In this document: positions 44,247-53,415 of the stretch, piece after piece
Layout: every line of letters starts with the position of its first letter
How positions within the stretch are numbered: position 1 is the stretch's first letter
Assembly (NCBI RefSeq): GCF_030818905.1
Contig: NZ_JAUTAZ010000001.1
Coordinates: forward strand, 558,001 to 622,000
Direction of reading: 5' to 3'
DNA length: 64,000 bases
Origin: Microbacterium sp. SORGH_AS_0888
GTDB taxonomy: Bacteria > Actinomycetota > Actinomycetes > Actinomycetales > Microbacteriaceae
The notes under the pieces: generated by a model
The model's input: only the letters and a program-made list of their open reading frames with translations
The model's database searches: none
Told to the model about the DNA's origin: nothing
Program-made: the position numbers and the translations under genes

Positions 44247-45256
44247 TGACGACTCCTCCGACTCCGCCGCGCGGACCCTTCCGCTACGGCGACCGCGTGC
44301 AGCTGACCGACCCCAAGGGGAAGCTCCACACGATCACGCTCCGCGAGCGCGGGGAGCTGCACACCCACCACGGCGTCCTGCGCCACGATGCGCTGATCGA
44401 CCTGCCCGATGGCTCCGTCGTCGCCAACAGCGCCGGTCACGAGTACCTCGCGCTGCGCCCGCTGCTCCGCGACTTCGTGATGTCCATGCCCCGGGGCGCG
44501 GCGATCGTGTACCCGAAGGACGCGGCTCAGATCGTGGCCCAGGCCGACATCTTCCCCGGTGCCGTCGTCGTCGAGGCGGGCGTCGGGTCCGGAGCGCTCT
44601 CGCTGAGCCTGCTGCGCGCGGTCGGCGCGACCGGGCGCCTCGTCTCGTTCGAGCGGAGGCCGGAGTTCGCCGAGGTCGCGACCGCGAACGTGGAGACGTT
44701 CACGGGCGCGGCCCCCGGCAACTGGGAGGTCGTGCTGGGCGACCTCGTGACCGCCCTGCCCGAGACGATGCCCGCGGGCTCGGTCGACCGCGTCGTGCTC
44801 GACATGCTCGCGCCGTGGGAGTGCATCGACGTCGCCGCCGACGCGCTCGTCTCCGGCGGCGTGGTGATCTGCTACGTCGCGACGGCCACGCAGCTCAGCC
44901 GCGTCGCGGAGTTCATCCGCGGCACGGGACTGTTCACCGAGCCGGAGGCGAGCGAGACCCTCGTCCGGGGCTGGCACGTCGAGGGCCTGGCCGTGCGACC
45001 GGATCACCGCATGGTCGCGCACACCGGCTTCCTCCTCACGGCCCGCCGCCTCGCGCCCGGCGCCGTGCCCCCCGAACGCAAGCGCCGGGCCTCGAAGGCG
45101 ACGGGCACGGATGTCGACCTCGAGGCGTGGACGCCGGGCGCCGTGGGGGATCGCGAGATCACCGACAAGAACCTCCGCAAGCGCGTTCGGGAGGCGCAGC
45201 GGGCCGCGGAGGGGAGCCTGCGCGCACGGTCGGGCGACGCGGAGCCGACCGCCTAG
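44246..45256 (+). CDS. trmI: tRNA (adenine-58-N1)-methyltransferase
   Basis: TrmI methylates A58 in the T-loop of tRNA using SAM. The 336-residue protein has the family N-terminal beta domain (FRYGDRVQLTDPKGKLHTI), the SAM motif EAGVGSGALSL at about 110-120 and FERRPEFAEVA, with VDRVVLDMLAPWE later. A C-terminal basic extension of about 60 residues exceeds the core enzyme. It corresponds to mycobacterial Rv2118c, which sits just before the proteasome genes. The start overlaps the repaired HAD stop. Confidence 0.94.
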   Translation: MTTPPTPPRGPFRYGDRVQLTDPKGKLHTITLRERGELHTHHGVLRHDALIDLPDGSVVANSAGHEYLALRPLLRDFVMSMPRGAAIVYPKDAAQIVAQADIFPGAVVVEAGVGSGALSLSLLRAVGATGRLVSFERRPEFAEVATANVETFTGAAPGNWEVVLGDLVTALPETMPAGSVDRVVLDMLAPWECIDVAADALVSGGVVICYVATATQLSRVAEFIRGTGLFTEPEASETLVRGWHVEGLAVRPDHRMVAHTGFLLTARRLAPGAVPPERKRRASKATGTDVDLEAWTPGAVGDREITDKNLRKRVREAQRAAEGSLRARSGDAEPTA

Positions 45257-45259
45257 ACT
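45254..45259 (+). promoter_or_regulatory. -10 box (TAGACT) for the FKBP gene
   Basis: The hexamer overlaps the trmI stop and ends 6 nt before GTG 45266, implying a leaderless transcript. Confidence 0.55.
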
Positions 45260-45265
45260 TATCCG

Positions 45266-46192
45266 GTGCGAAAACTGCCCGCCGTCCTGGCCGTCACCGC
45301 TCTCGCGGTCGTCTCGCTCGCCGGCTGCTCCGCCGGAGCGGCGCAGACGTGCGCCCGTCCCGCGGGCGACAGCACGCTGAGCTCGCTCGTGAGCGTGTCC
45401 GGAGACACCGGCGCCGCACCGCAGGTCTCCGTCTCGACACCGTTCCACGCGAGCGGCACGTCGGTCTACGACCAGACGACCGGCGACGGCACCGAGGTCG
45501 TCTCCGATTCACAGGCGGTCGTGCTGGGCATGACGGTCGTCGACGGCGCGACCGGCAAGACCCTGCTGCAGTTCGGGTACGACGACCTCACCGACGTCCA
45601 GACGGTCTCCACCTGGCTGGAAGCGGCCCCTGGCCTCGAAAGCGCGCTCATGTGCGCGTCGGCGGGCTCGCGTGTCATCGTGGGTCTCGATCAGAGCGGG
45701 CTGACGACCAAGGCCGCGGACACCCTGGGCATCACCAAGGGCGGCTCGGCGGTCTTCGTGGTCGACCTGCGCAAGGTCTACCTCGCCGCCGCCGACGGCG
45801 CGCTGCAGTTCAACGACGCCCGCGGTCTGCCGACCGTCGTGCGCGCCGCGACGGGGCAGCCCGGCATCATCATCCCCGACGCGCCCGCGCCGACCGAGCC
45901 GGTCGTCCAAGTCCTGAAGAAGGGCTCCGGAGCCGTGCCGACCAGCACCGACACCATCCGGGTCAACTACACGACCGTCTCCTGGGACAAGCGTGATGTC
46001 ACGAACACGTCGTGGGGGAGCGCTCCCGTTCCCGTCCCGCTCTCGGGGACGGACCAGATCACGAAGGCGCTGGCGTCGGAGCCGGTCGGGTCGCAGGTCA
46101 TGGTCGTCGTCCCCGCCGGCACCTCGTCGGCATCCAGCGGCGCGCAGGTCATCGTGTTCGACATCCTCGGCATCGACGGCCAGGAGGGCTGA
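45266..46192 (+). CDS. FKBP-type peptidyl-prolyl isomerase lipoprotein
   Basis: The 308-residue protein has a lipoprotein signal ending in the lipobox SLAGC (C21). It is arranged as two FKBP-like repeats, each with a VxxLKKGSG or related strand; the second repeat begins near LKKGSGAVPTSTDTIRVNY. The aromatic active-site residues are only partly conserved, so isomerase activity may be weak. It replaces the proteasome genes between trmI and pafB, a layout common in Microbacteriaceae. Confidence 0.85.
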   Translation: MRKLPAVLAVTALAVVSLAGCSAGAAQTCARPAGDSTLSSLVSVSGDTGAAPQVSVSTPFHASGTSVYDQTTGDGTEVVSDSQAVVLGMTVVDGATGKTLLQFGYDDLTDVQTVSTWLEAAPGLESALMCASAGSRVIVGLDQSGLTTKAADTLGITKGGSAVFVVDLRKVYLAAADGALQFNDARGLPTVVRAATGQPGIIIPDAPAPTEPVVQVLKKGSGAVPTSTDTIRVNYTTVSWDKRDVTNTSWGSAPVPVPLSGTDQITKALASEPVGSQVMVVVPAGTSSASSGAQVIVFDILGIDGQEG

Positions 46193-46201
46193 CCGGCGCC
46201 A

Positions 46202-46207
46202 TAGGAT
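46202..46207 (+). promoter_or_regulatory. -10 box (TAGGAT) for pafB
   Basis: The hexamer ends 6 nt before GTG 46214, implying a leaderless pafB-pafC transcript. Confidence 0.55.
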
Positions 46208-46213
46208 TGCCGG

Positions 46214-47197
46214 GTGCCGACCCTGCCCGCGCCCGAGGAGCGACTCGTCAATCTCGTCGTCGCTCTCATGGCGACCCAGCACGGGCTGACGAAGGACACG
46301 ATCCTGTCGTCGGTGTCGGGATACCGGGAACAGGTCGAGTCGGGCGCCTCGAAGGACGCGCTCGAGAAGATGTTCGAGCGCGACAAGGAGAGCCTGCGCC
46401 AGCTCGGCGTCCCGATCGAGACGATCGGCGACCACGCCGACCCGGACGATCTGCGCGAAGCCCGCTACCGTGTCCCGACGACCGAGTACGCGCTGCCCGC
46501 CGACATCCGGTTCACGCCCGCCGAGATCGCGCTGCTGAACCTCGCGGGGGGCGTGTGGGGCGAGAGCTCCATGTCGGCGGATGCCCGCAGCGGACTGCGC
46601 AAGATCCGCTCCCTCGGCGGGACGGTCGACGAGCAGATCATCGGCTACGCGCCGCGACTGAGCGTACGCGACCCGGCCTTCGCGCCGCTTCAGCGTGCGA
46701 TCGAGCACGCGCGCGTCGTCGCCTTCCACTACCTCAAGCCGGGGGAGGAGGCGCCCCGGCCGCGTCGGGTGCGCCCGCTCGCCCTCGTCGACTACGAGGC
46801 CAGATGGCACGTGCTCGCCGACGACCTCGCGGCGGGCGCGGAACGCACGTTCCTGCTGTCCCGCATCGTGAGCCCCGTCCAGGTCACACGCGAGAGCTTC
46901 GATCCCGCGCTGCAGGACGGTGCGGGAGAGCGCGCCCTCGCCGGCCTCGCCGCGGTCGCCGCGACGCACGAGGCACACGTCGAGGTGCACCCCGGCACCG
47001 AGGCGGCGCTTCGTCTGCGCCGTCGCGCGACGGAGGCGGAGCAGGGGCTCCGGCTGCCGTACGTCGACGTGCACGTGCTCGCCGACGAGCTCGCCTCCTA
47101 CGGCCCGGAGGTGCGGGTCGTGCATCCGCCGCTCCTGCGCGAGCTCGTCATCGCACGACTGCGCGCCGCCCGCGACCGCCACGGGAGCACGCGATGA
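46214..47197 (+). CDS. pafB: WYL-domain transcriptional activator PafB
   Basis: PafB pairs with PafC to activate DNA-damage genes independently of LexA in mycobacteria. The 327-residue protein has an N-terminal winged helix (LVNLVVALMATQHGLTKDTIL), the WCX-type linker and a WYL domain with FHYLKPGEEAPRPRRVRPLALV and ARWHVLADD. A 29-codon frame and pafC follow with four-base overlaps. Retention without the proteasome fits its known DNA-damage role. Confidence 0.94.
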   Translation: MPTLPAPEERLVNLVVALMATQHGLTKDTILSSVSGYREQVESGASKDALEKMFERDKESLRQLGVPIETIGDHADPDDLREARYRVPTTEYALPADIRFTPAEIALLNLAGGVWGESSMSADARSGLRKIRSLGGTVDEQIIGYAPRLSVRDPAFAPLQRAIEHARVVAFHYLKPGEEAPRPRRVRPLALVDYEARWHVLADDLAAGAERTFLLSRIVSPVQVTRESFDPALQDGAGERALAGLAAVAATHEAHVEVHPGTEAALRLRRRATEAEQGLRLPYVDVHVLADELASYGPEVRVVHPPLLRELVIARLRAARDRHGSTR

Positions 47198-47283
47198 CCG
47201 TCGCCGCGCTGCGCCGCGCCCGCCTCGGGACACCCTCGACACCGCCCGATCCGGGTCAGCCCCGGGGGAAGGATGCCGCATGA
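47194..47283 (+). CDS. 29-residue micro-ORF linking pafB and pafC
   Basis: A frame from ATG 47194 reads MTVAALRRARLGTPSTPPDP and ends at 47283. Its ATG overlaps the pafB stop (ATGA) and its TGA overlaps the pafC ATG (ATGA). It is small, basic and proline-rich at the end, with no recognisable domain. The perfect double overlap suggests it is translated, perhaps only to pass ribosomes from pafB to pafC. It may be a decayed remnant of longer sequence. Confidence 0.45.
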   Translation: MTVAALRRARLGTPSTPPDPGQPRGKDAA

Positions 47284-48248
47284 GCCCCGGACGCCCCCTG
47301 ATCGCCACCGATCGGGCAGCCCTCATCATGCAGCTCGTGCCCTACCTGGTCGAGCAGGGCGAGGTCTCGGTCGCCCAGGCCGCGGCCGACTTCGACGTCA
47401 CCCCGGCGCAGATGCGCCAGATGGTCGAGCGGCTGACGGTCATCGGCCGTCCCGGCGACAGCGGGTTCTGGCAGCTTCCGCACGACCTCTTCGACATCGA
47501 CTGGGATCTGCTCGACGGGCAGGACCGGATCGCGCTGACCCAGACGGTCGGTCTCGAACAGGCTCCGCGGCTCACCGCCCGCGAGGCCGCCGCGTTGCTG
47601 GCGGGCCTCCAGCTCGCGGCGGGGCTGCCCGGCATCGCCGGCTCGCCCGTCCTCACCGACCTTCTCGCCAAGCTGTCCCGCGGCTCCTCCGGAAGACCCG
47701 CCGAGGTCATCGTCGCGCCCGCGCCCGTCGACGAGGTGCGCGAGCGGGTGCACGAGGCGCTCGCGCGTGCGGTCGCCGTCTCCTTCACGTATCGCACGCC
47801 GGAGGGCCGCGCCACGACGCGGACGGTCGATCCGGTCACCGTGCACATCGCCGACGGCCAGTGGTACCTCCAGGGCTGGTGCCACCTGCGCGAGGCGATG
47901 CGCACCTTCCACCTCGACCGGGTGTCCGACCTCGTGCTCACCGACATCCCGAGCCAGCACGCCGGCGAGACGGCGACGGCGCTGTTCGACGCCGATCGGG
48001 CCGACATCCTCGCCCGCATACGCTTCCCGGCTCCGCTCGCGCCGCTGCTCGGCGACTACCTGGCCGGCACGGAGATCGACGAGGAGGCCGGCGTGTGCAC
48101 GGCCACGGTCAGACTCGCCGACGAGCGGGGGCTCCGCCGGCTCGCCGCGCGACACGGCGGCGAGCTCGAGGTCCTGGGCCCCGCGGCGGTGCGAGACGCC
48201 GTCATCGAGTGGGCCGAGGCGGGGCTGGAGCAGTACGGCCACGCCTGA
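47280..48248 (+). CDS. pafC: WYL-domain transcriptional activator PafC
   Basis: The 322-residue partner of PafB has an N-terminal winged helix (VEQGEVSVAQAAADFDVTPAQMRQMVERL) and a WYL domain with VSFTYRTPEGRATTRTVDPVTV, WYLQGWCHLREAMRTFHLDRVSDL, the family motif region. The start ATG 47280 overlaps the micro-ORF stop. An alternative longer frame lies inside pafB. The pafBC pair is next to tatAC as in mycobacteria. Confidence 0.94.
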   Translation: MSPGRPLIATDRAALIMQLVPYLVEQGEVSVAQAAADFDVTPAQMRQMVERLTVIGRPGDSGFWQLPHDLFDIDWDLLDGQDRIALTQTVGLEQAPRLTAREAAALLAGLQLAAGLPGIAGSPVLTDLLAKLSRGSSGRPAEVIVAPAPVDEVRERVHEALARAVAVSFTYRTPEGRATTRTVDPVTVHIADGQWYLQGWCHLREAMRTFHLDRVSDLVLTDIPSQHAGETATALFDADRADILARIRFPAPLAPLLGDYLAGTEIDEEAGVCTATVRLADERGLRRLAARHGGELEVLGPAAVRDAVIEWAEAGLEQYGHA

Positions 48249-48281
48249 GCGCGTCCCCGGCCCCGTCGAGGACAGCGGGGT

Positions 48282-48287
48282 AGACTG
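48282..48287 (+). promoter_or_regulatory. Candidate -10 box (TAGACT) for tatA
   Basis: TAGACT lies 27 nt before ATG 48315 and gives a short leader with GGAAGGA as ribosome-binding site. Confidence 0.45.
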
Positions 48288-48314
48288 TGTCGACGTCCGC
48301 GGAAGGATTCCCTC

Positions 48315-48569
48315 ATGCTTCAAGGCCTCACCGGGTGGCATTTCCTCGCCATCCTGGTCATCATCCTGCTGCTGTTCGGCGCCGCCAAGCTCCCCGCTCT
48401 CGCCAAGAGCCTCGGCCAGTCTGCCCGGGTCTTCAAGGGCGAGATGAAGGAGATGAAGAAGGACGACGAGACGGCGACCTCGCAGGCGGCCTCCGAGCCC
48501 GCTGCCGGCACGACGGTGCCCAGCGAGCCGCAGCGTCGTCCTGACGGGTCCTCCGACTCGTCCGCCTGA
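48315..48569 (+). CDS. tatA: Twin-arginine translocase subunit TatA
   Basis: TatA oligomerises to form the pore through which folded proteins cross the membrane. The 84-residue protein has a short N-terminal helix, then FGAAKLPALAKSLGQSARVFKGEMKEM, the TatA amphipathic helix, and a variable acidic tail. The ATG follows GGAAGGA. It is 6 nt from tatC, and a TatB-like second copy is not in the window. Confidence 0.95.
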   Translation: MLQGLTGWHFLAILVIILLLFGAAKLPALAKSLGQSARVFKGEMKEMKKDDETATSQAASEPAAGTTVPSEPQRRPDGSSDSSA

Positions 48570-48575
48570 CCGGCG

Positions 48576-49391
48576 GTGGTCGCCACCGATCCCGCGCGCG
48601 TCGACGAACCGGACGCGCCCCGTCGTGACCGGCGGATGTCGCTCTCCCAGCACCTGGTGGAGCTGCGGAAGCGGCTGATGATCGCCGCCCTCGCCCTCGT
48701 CGTGGGCATGGTGGTCGCCTTCTTCATCACCGACCCCGTCATCACCGTCATCACCGCCCCCATCAGAGTCATCGCGGAGCAGCGCGGCGACAACTTCTCG
48801 GCGCTCAACTTCGGCACCGTCACGAGCGCTTTCGACATGCGGGTCCGGATCGCGTTCACGATCGGCATCTTCCTCTCGGCGCCGATCTGGATGTGGCAGG
48901 TCTGGGCGTTCGTCATGCCCGGCCTCACCCGCAAGGAGATCCGGTACACGATCGGCTTCGTCGGCGCCGCGATCCCGTTGTTCTTCGCCGGCTGCTACGT
49001 CGGCATCCTGATCATGCCGCACGTGATCGAGCTGATGTGGTCGTTCACGCCCGCCGGCGGCACCAACTTCTACGACGCCAAGGACTACTACGACTTCATC
49101 TTCAAGCTGATGATCGTGATCGGCATCGCCTTCGTGCTGCCCGTCTTCCTCGTCGCGCTCAACATGTCCGGCATCATCAGCGGAAAGGCGATCCTCAAGG
49201 GATGGCGCGTCGCCATCCTCGTCGCCTCGATCTTCGCGGCGATCGCGACGCCCGCGGCCGACATCGTGTCGATGCTGATGCTCGCCGGCATCCTGGTCGT
49301 GCTCTACTTCGCGGCGGCGGGCTTCGCACTGATCGTCGACCGTCGCCGTGCCAAGCGCGCCGTCGACCTCCTCCCCGGCCCGCCCGCATGA
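48576..49391 (+). CDS. tatC: Twin-arginine translocase subunit TatC
   Basis: TatC binds twin-arginine signal peptides and recruits TatA. The 271-residue protein has six helices and the motifs LSQHLVELRKRL (22-33), NFGTVTSAFDMRVRIAF and WQVWAFVMPGLTRKE. The start is GTG 48576; the internal ATG at MSLSQHL is an alternative with a shorter N-terminus. The end overlaps helY by four bases. Confidence 0.95.
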   Translation: MVATDPARVDEPDAPRRDRRMSLSQHLVELRKRLMIAALALVVGMVVAFFITDPVITVITAPIRVIAEQRGDNFSALNFGTVTSAFDMRVRIAFTIGIFLSAPIWMWQVWAFVMPGLTRKEIRYTIGFVGAAIPLFFAGCYVGILIMPHVIELMWSFTPAGGTNFYDAKDYYDFIFKLMIVIGIAFVLPVFLVALNMSGIISGKAILKGWRVAILVASIFAAIATPAADIVSMLMLAGILVVLYFAAAGFALIVDRRRAKRAVDLLPGPPA

Positions 49392-51814
49392 GCACGCCCA
49401 GCCCGGCCGAGCGGTATGCGCAGGCCGAGCAGAGCCGACGGCACCCGATCACGGCGGAGTTCGCCGCGATGCAGCGATTCGACCTCGATCCCTTCCAGTG
49501 GGAGGGATGTCGCGCGCTCGAGGACGGGCACAGCGTCCTGGTCGCCGCGCCCACCGGCGCGGGCAAGACCATCGTGGGGGAGTTCGCGGTGCACCTCGCC
49601 ATGCGCGAGCCGCGCACGAAGGCGTTCTACACGACCCCCATGAAAGCGCTCTCGAACCAGAAGTTCCGCGAGCTCACCGAGGCCTACGGCGCCGAGAACG
49701 TCGGGCTGCTGACGGGCGACACCAACATCAACGGCTCGGCGCGCGTGCTCGTGATGACCACCGAGGTGCTGCGCAACATGCTCTACGCCGACTCACCGGC
49801 GCTGCGCGACCTCGGCTACGTCGTGATGGACGAGGTGCACTTCCTGGCAGATCGCTTCCGCGGCGCGGTGTGGGAGGAGGTCATCATCCACCTCCCCGCC
49901 GCCGTCCGGCTCGTCTCGTTGTCGGCGACGGTCTCCAATGCCGAGGAGTTCGGCGACTGGCTGGACACCGTCCGCGGGGACACCGACATCGTCGTGTCGG
50001 AGGTGCGGCCCGTTCCCCTCGAGCAGCACATGCTCGTGCGCGGCGACCTGCTCCCGCTGTTCGACGACCGCGGGAACGGCTCACAGGTCAACCGCGAGCT
50101 GTTGCGGCTCGGCGGCAGCGCTTCGGCGTACGGCTCCGATCGGCGCGGCGGAGGACGGCGGGGCGGGCCACGGCGCCCCCCGGCGCCCGGTCGCCGCGGC
50201 GACCGCGTCGACCGTCCGGAGGTCGTGGAGCTCCTCCGGCGCTCCGGGCTGCTGCCCGCGATCTTCTTCATCTTCAGCCGTGTCGGGTGCGACTCCGCGG
50301 TCGGTCAGACACGACGGGCGGGACTGCGGCTGACCACACCGGAGGAACGCGGCGAGATCCGAGCCATCGTGGCCGAGCGCACGCGGTCGCTGCCGGAGGA
50401 GGACCTCGCCGTGCTCGGGTTCTGGGAGTGGCGCGAAGACCTCGAGCGGGGCGTCGCGGCTCACCACGCCGGGCTGCTGCCGGCGTTCAAGGAGATCGTC
50501 GAGGAGCTGTTCCAGCGCAAGCTCGTGAAGGTCGTGTTCGCGACCGAGACCCTCGCGCTGGGGATCAACATGCCCGCCCGCACGGTCGTCCTCGAGAAGC
50601 TCGAGAAGTTCAACGGCGAGGCGCGGGTCGCGATCACGTCGGGCGAGTACACGCAGCTCACCGGCCGTGCCGGCCGTCGGGGGATCGACGTCGAGGGACA
50701 CGCCGTCGTGCAGTGGTCGGACGCCCTCGATCCGCAGTCGGTGGCGGCGCTCGCATCGCGGCGCACCTACCCGCTGAACTCCAGCTTCCGCCCGACCTAC
50801 AACATGGCCGTGAACCTCATCGACCAGTTCGGGCGCGCGCGGGCTCGCGAGATCCTCGAGTCGTCGTTCGCCCAGTTCCAGGCGGACCGCGCCGTGGTCG
50901 GCCTCGCGCGTGAGGTCCGGGAGGCGGAGGCGTCGCTCGCGGGCTATGCGAAGGCGATGACGTGTGATCGAGGCGACTTCGCGGAGTACTCCGGCATCCG
51001 ACGCGAGCTCAGCGATCTCGAGAGGATCACGCGGCGCGACGTGACGGCCTCGCGCGGCACGCGCGACGCGCGGCAGCAGCAGATCCACTCGTTGCGCAAG
51101 CGCATGCAGCGACATCCGTGCCATTCCTGCCCCGACCGGGAGCAGCACGCGCGCTGGGCGGAGCGGTACTGGCGGCTGCGCCGCGACATCGAACGGAAGC
51201 GACGGCAGATCGACACGAGGACGGGCACCGTCGCGCGCGTGTTCGACCGCGTCGTCGACGTGCTGGGCGAGCTCGGGTACGTCGACGCCGACGAGGACGG
51301 CGCCACCCGGCTGACACCGGCGGGGCGCCGGATGCGCCGCATCTACGGCGAGCGTGATCTCCTGGTGGCCGAGTCGCTGCGCACGGGCATCTGGGAGGGT
51401 CTGGACGCGCCCGCGCTCGCGGCGCTCGTCTGCGCACTCGTCTACGAGCCGCGCCGCGACGAGGCCGGAGTGGGGGAGCGGGGGCTGCCGCGCGGCGCGT
51501 TCCGCACGGCGCTTCGCGAGACCGAGGACCTCTGGCAGCGGCTCGACGATCTGGAGCAGCAACACCATCTGCCCGGCTCGGAGCCGCCCGCCCCCGGCCT
51601 CAGCCCGGCGATGCACGCCTGGGCCCGCGGCGCCGTGCTCGATCGGGTTCTCACGGAAGCCGACATGGCCGCCGGTGACTTCGTGCGATGGGCCAAGCAG
51701 ACGATCGACCTCCTCGACCAGCTGTCGCTCGTCGCCGACGGCTCCGTGGGCACCACGGCACGCAAGGCGCTGGATGCGGTGCGCCGGGGGATCGTCGCCT
51801 ACAGCTCCGTCTGA
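49388..51814 (+). CDS. helY: Ski2/Mtr4-like DEVH helicase HelY
   Basis: HelY is a large SF2 helicase conserved in actinobacteria (mycobacterial Rv2092c), probably acting in RNA turnover. The 808-residue protein has motif I APTGAGKT (54-61), DEVH (148-151), SATVSN, LGINMPARTVV and QLTGRAGRRG (about 423-432), then the DSHCT-type C-terminal region. An insertion rich in Arg and Gly (GGGRRGGPRRPPAPG, about 255-270) lies between the two RecA domains. The ATG overlaps the tatC stop. It is longer than any gene in the window. Confidence 0.94.
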   Translation: MSTPSPAERYAQAEQSRRHPITAEFAAMQRFDLDPFQWEGCRALEDGHSVLVAAPTGAGKTIVGEFAVHLAMREPRTKAFYTTPMKALSNQKFRELTEAYGAENVGLLTGDTNINGSARVLVMTTEVLRNMLYADSPALRDLGYVVMDEVHFLADRFRGAVWEEVIIHLPAAVRLVSLSATVSNAEEFGDWLDTVRGDTDIVVSEVRPVPLEQHMLVRGDLLPLFDDRGNGSQVNRELLRLGGSASAYGSDRRGGGRRGGPRRPPAPGRRGDRVDRPEVVELLRRSGLLPAIFFIFSRVGCDSAVGQTRRAGLRLTTPEERGEIRAIVAERTRSLPEEDLAVLGFWEWREDLERGVAAHHAGLLPAFKEIVEELFQRKLVKVVFATETLALGINMPARTVVLEKLEKFNGEARVAITSGEYTQLTGRAGRRGIDVEGHAVVQWSDALDPQSVAALASRRTYPLNSSFRPTYNMAVNLIDQFGRARAREILESSFAQFQADRAVVGLAREVREAEASLAGYAKAMTCDRGDFAEYSGIRRELSDLERITRRDVTASRGTRDARQQQIHSLRKRMQRHPCHSCPDREQHARWAERYWRLRRDIERKRRQIDTRTGTVARVFDRVVDVLGELGYVDADEDGATRLTPAGRRMRRIYGERDLLVAESLRTGIWEGLDAPALAALVCALVYEPRRDEAGVGERGLPRGAFRTALRETEDLWQRLDDLEQQHHLPGSEPPAPGLSPAMHAWARGAVLDRVLTEADMAAGDFVRWAKQTIDLLDQLSLVADGSVGTTARKALDAVRRGIVAYSSV

Positions 51815-51825
51815 TCCTGCTCGCC

Positions 51826-51831
51826 TAGGCT
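51826..51831 (+). promoter_or_regulatory. -10 box (TAGGCT) for lnt
   Basis: The hexamer ends 6 nt before GTG 51838, implying a leaderless transcript. Confidence 0.55.
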
Positions 51832-51837
51832 CGATGC

Positions 51838-53412
51838 GTGCCCGAACGCCGCCTCCCCGTGCGCCCACCGCTGCCGTTGTGGGCAGCCCTCCTCTCCGCC
51901 GTGCTCGGGGGTCTCGCCCTCACGACCGCCTTCCCGGCGCTGTCGTGGTGGCCCATGGTGTTCGTCGGCATCCCGCTGGCGCTGCTCTCGCTGATCGGGC
52001 GTCGTGCCGGCAGCGCCTTCCTCGTCGGCGCGCTCTTCGGCGCCGCGTTCTTCCTCGTGAACGTGCTGTTCACCGCGCGCTACCTCGGGCCGGTTCCGTG
52101 GCTCGCACTCTCGATCTTCGAGGCGCTTCTGACGGGCGCCGCCGGGATCACGATCACCCTCGCCTACCGCTGGGCTCCCCGGCTGCTTCCGGCTCTCCGG
52201 TGGCGGCTCGCGGCGCTGCCCGTCCTCGTCGCCGCCCTGTGGACCATGCGGGAGCAGTTCCTCGGCTCGTGGCCCTACGGCGGGTTCCCGTGGGGCCGCG
52301 TCGGACTCACCCAGGTGTCGGGGCCCCTGGCCCCCGCCGCATCGTGGGTGGGCGTCTCCGGGCTGAGCTTCCTCATCGTGCTGCTGTGCGCGGTCGTGAT
52401 CGAGCTCATCCGCACTCGAGCGTTCCGACGCCCGCTCGCCGTCGTCCCCGCGGTCGTGCTCGCCGCGCTGCTGCTCGTCGCCCCGCTGTTCCCCACGACC
52501 GACGCGGGCAGCATCCGGGTCGGTGCCGTGCAGGGGAACGGACCGGCGGGATACTTCGACACGCGCGCGGCCGGCGATGTCCTCGACGCCCAGCTCGCCG
52601 CGAGCGAGGCGCTCGCGGGCGAACGGCTCGACCTGCTGCTGTGGCCCGAAGGCTCCGTGGACGCCGACCCGTCCAGCCCGACGGTGAGCGCCGCGCTCGA
52701 CCGCGTCTCCGAGTCCGTCGGGGCGCCGCTGCTGGCGAACGTGCCCGGGCTCGCCCGCGGCGGCCAGCTGTTCAACACCTCGTTCCTCTGGCAGCCGGGA
52801 CAGCCCGTGACCCAGACGTACGACAAGCGCCACCCGGTTCCGTTCGGCGAGTACGTTCCCGACCGGTGGCTCTACGAGCCGCTGGCCCCGGATCTCATCG
52901 GCCTGCTGCAGCGGGACTACACGCCCGGCACGACGCCGCCGGTCATGGATGTCGCGGGCACGCGGGTCGGCCTGGCGATCTGCTTCGACGTCATCTACGA
53001 CGACGTCATCTGGGATGCGATCGACGGCGGCAGCGAGGTGTTCATGTTCCAGACGAACAACGCGGACTTCCGGGGCACGGACGAGAATCTGCAGCAGCTC
53101 GCGATCGCACGGATGCGCGCGATCGAGACGGGCCGGGCGGTCGTGAACATCTCGACCGTGGGGACGAGTCAGGTGATCGCGCCGGACGGCTCCGAGGTCG
53201 ACGGCCTCGCCGCGGACACGGCGGGGGCGATGGTCACGACGGTTCCCCTGCGAACCGGACTCACGCCCGCGATCGTGATCGGCCCGTGGCTGCAAGCGGT
53301 CCTGGGGTGGGGGAGCCTGATCGCGTTGGCTCTCATCGGCACCCTCGTCCGTCTGCGACGCAAGAAGGCGGCGCCGGAACCCGAAGGTCCCGGCGCCGCC
53401 GAGGGGGAGTGA
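51838..53412 (+). CDS. lnt: Apolipoprotein N-acyltransferase
   Basis: Lnt attaches the third acyl chain to lipoproteins. The 524-residue protein has about eight N-terminal helices, then a nitrilase-fold catalytic domain with the triad E271 (LLLWPEGS), K330 (YDKRHPVPFGEY) and C382 (LAICFDVIY). In mycobacteria the homologous gene is joined to the mannosyltransferase Ppm1; here it stands alone. It ends 3 bp before the convergent rbpA. Confidence 0.95.
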   Translation: MPERRLPVRPPLPLWAALLSAVLGGLALTTAFPALSWWPMVFVGIPLALLSLIGRRAGSAFLVGALFGAAFFLVNVLFTARYLGPVPWLALSIFEALLTGAAGITITLAYRWAPRLLPALRWRLAALPVLVAALWTMREQFLGSWPYGGFPWGRVGLTQVSGPLAPAASWVGVSGLSFLIVLLCAVVIELIRTRAFRRPLAVVPAVVLAALLLVAPLFPTTDAGSIRVGAVQGNGPAGYFDTRAAGDVLDAQLAASEALAGERLDLLLWPEGSVDADPSSPTVSAALDRVSESVGAPLLANVPGLARGGQLFNTSFLWQPGQPVTQTYDKRHPVPFGEYVPDRWLYEPLAPDLIGLLQRDYTPGTTPPVMDVAGTRVGLAICFDVIYDDVIWDAIDGGSEVFMFQTNNADFRGTDENLQQLAIARMRAIETGRAVVNISTVGTSQVIAPDGSEVDGLAADTAGAMVTTVPLRTGLTPAIVIGPWLQAVLGWGSLIALALIGTLVRLRRKKAAPEPEGPGAAEGE

Positions 53413-53415
53413 GCC

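Noticed and set aside
42146..45448. 1100-codon open frame on the minus strand
   Set aside because: It is antisense to uppP, the HAD gene and trmI; the translation is Arg/Gly/Asp-rich with no domain. High GC leaves long open frames opposite real genes. Only its overlap with the true PAC2 gene region is coding, and in a different frame.
50081..51868. 595-codon frame on the minus strand
   Set aside because: It is the antisense shadow of helY, with biased composition and no motif.
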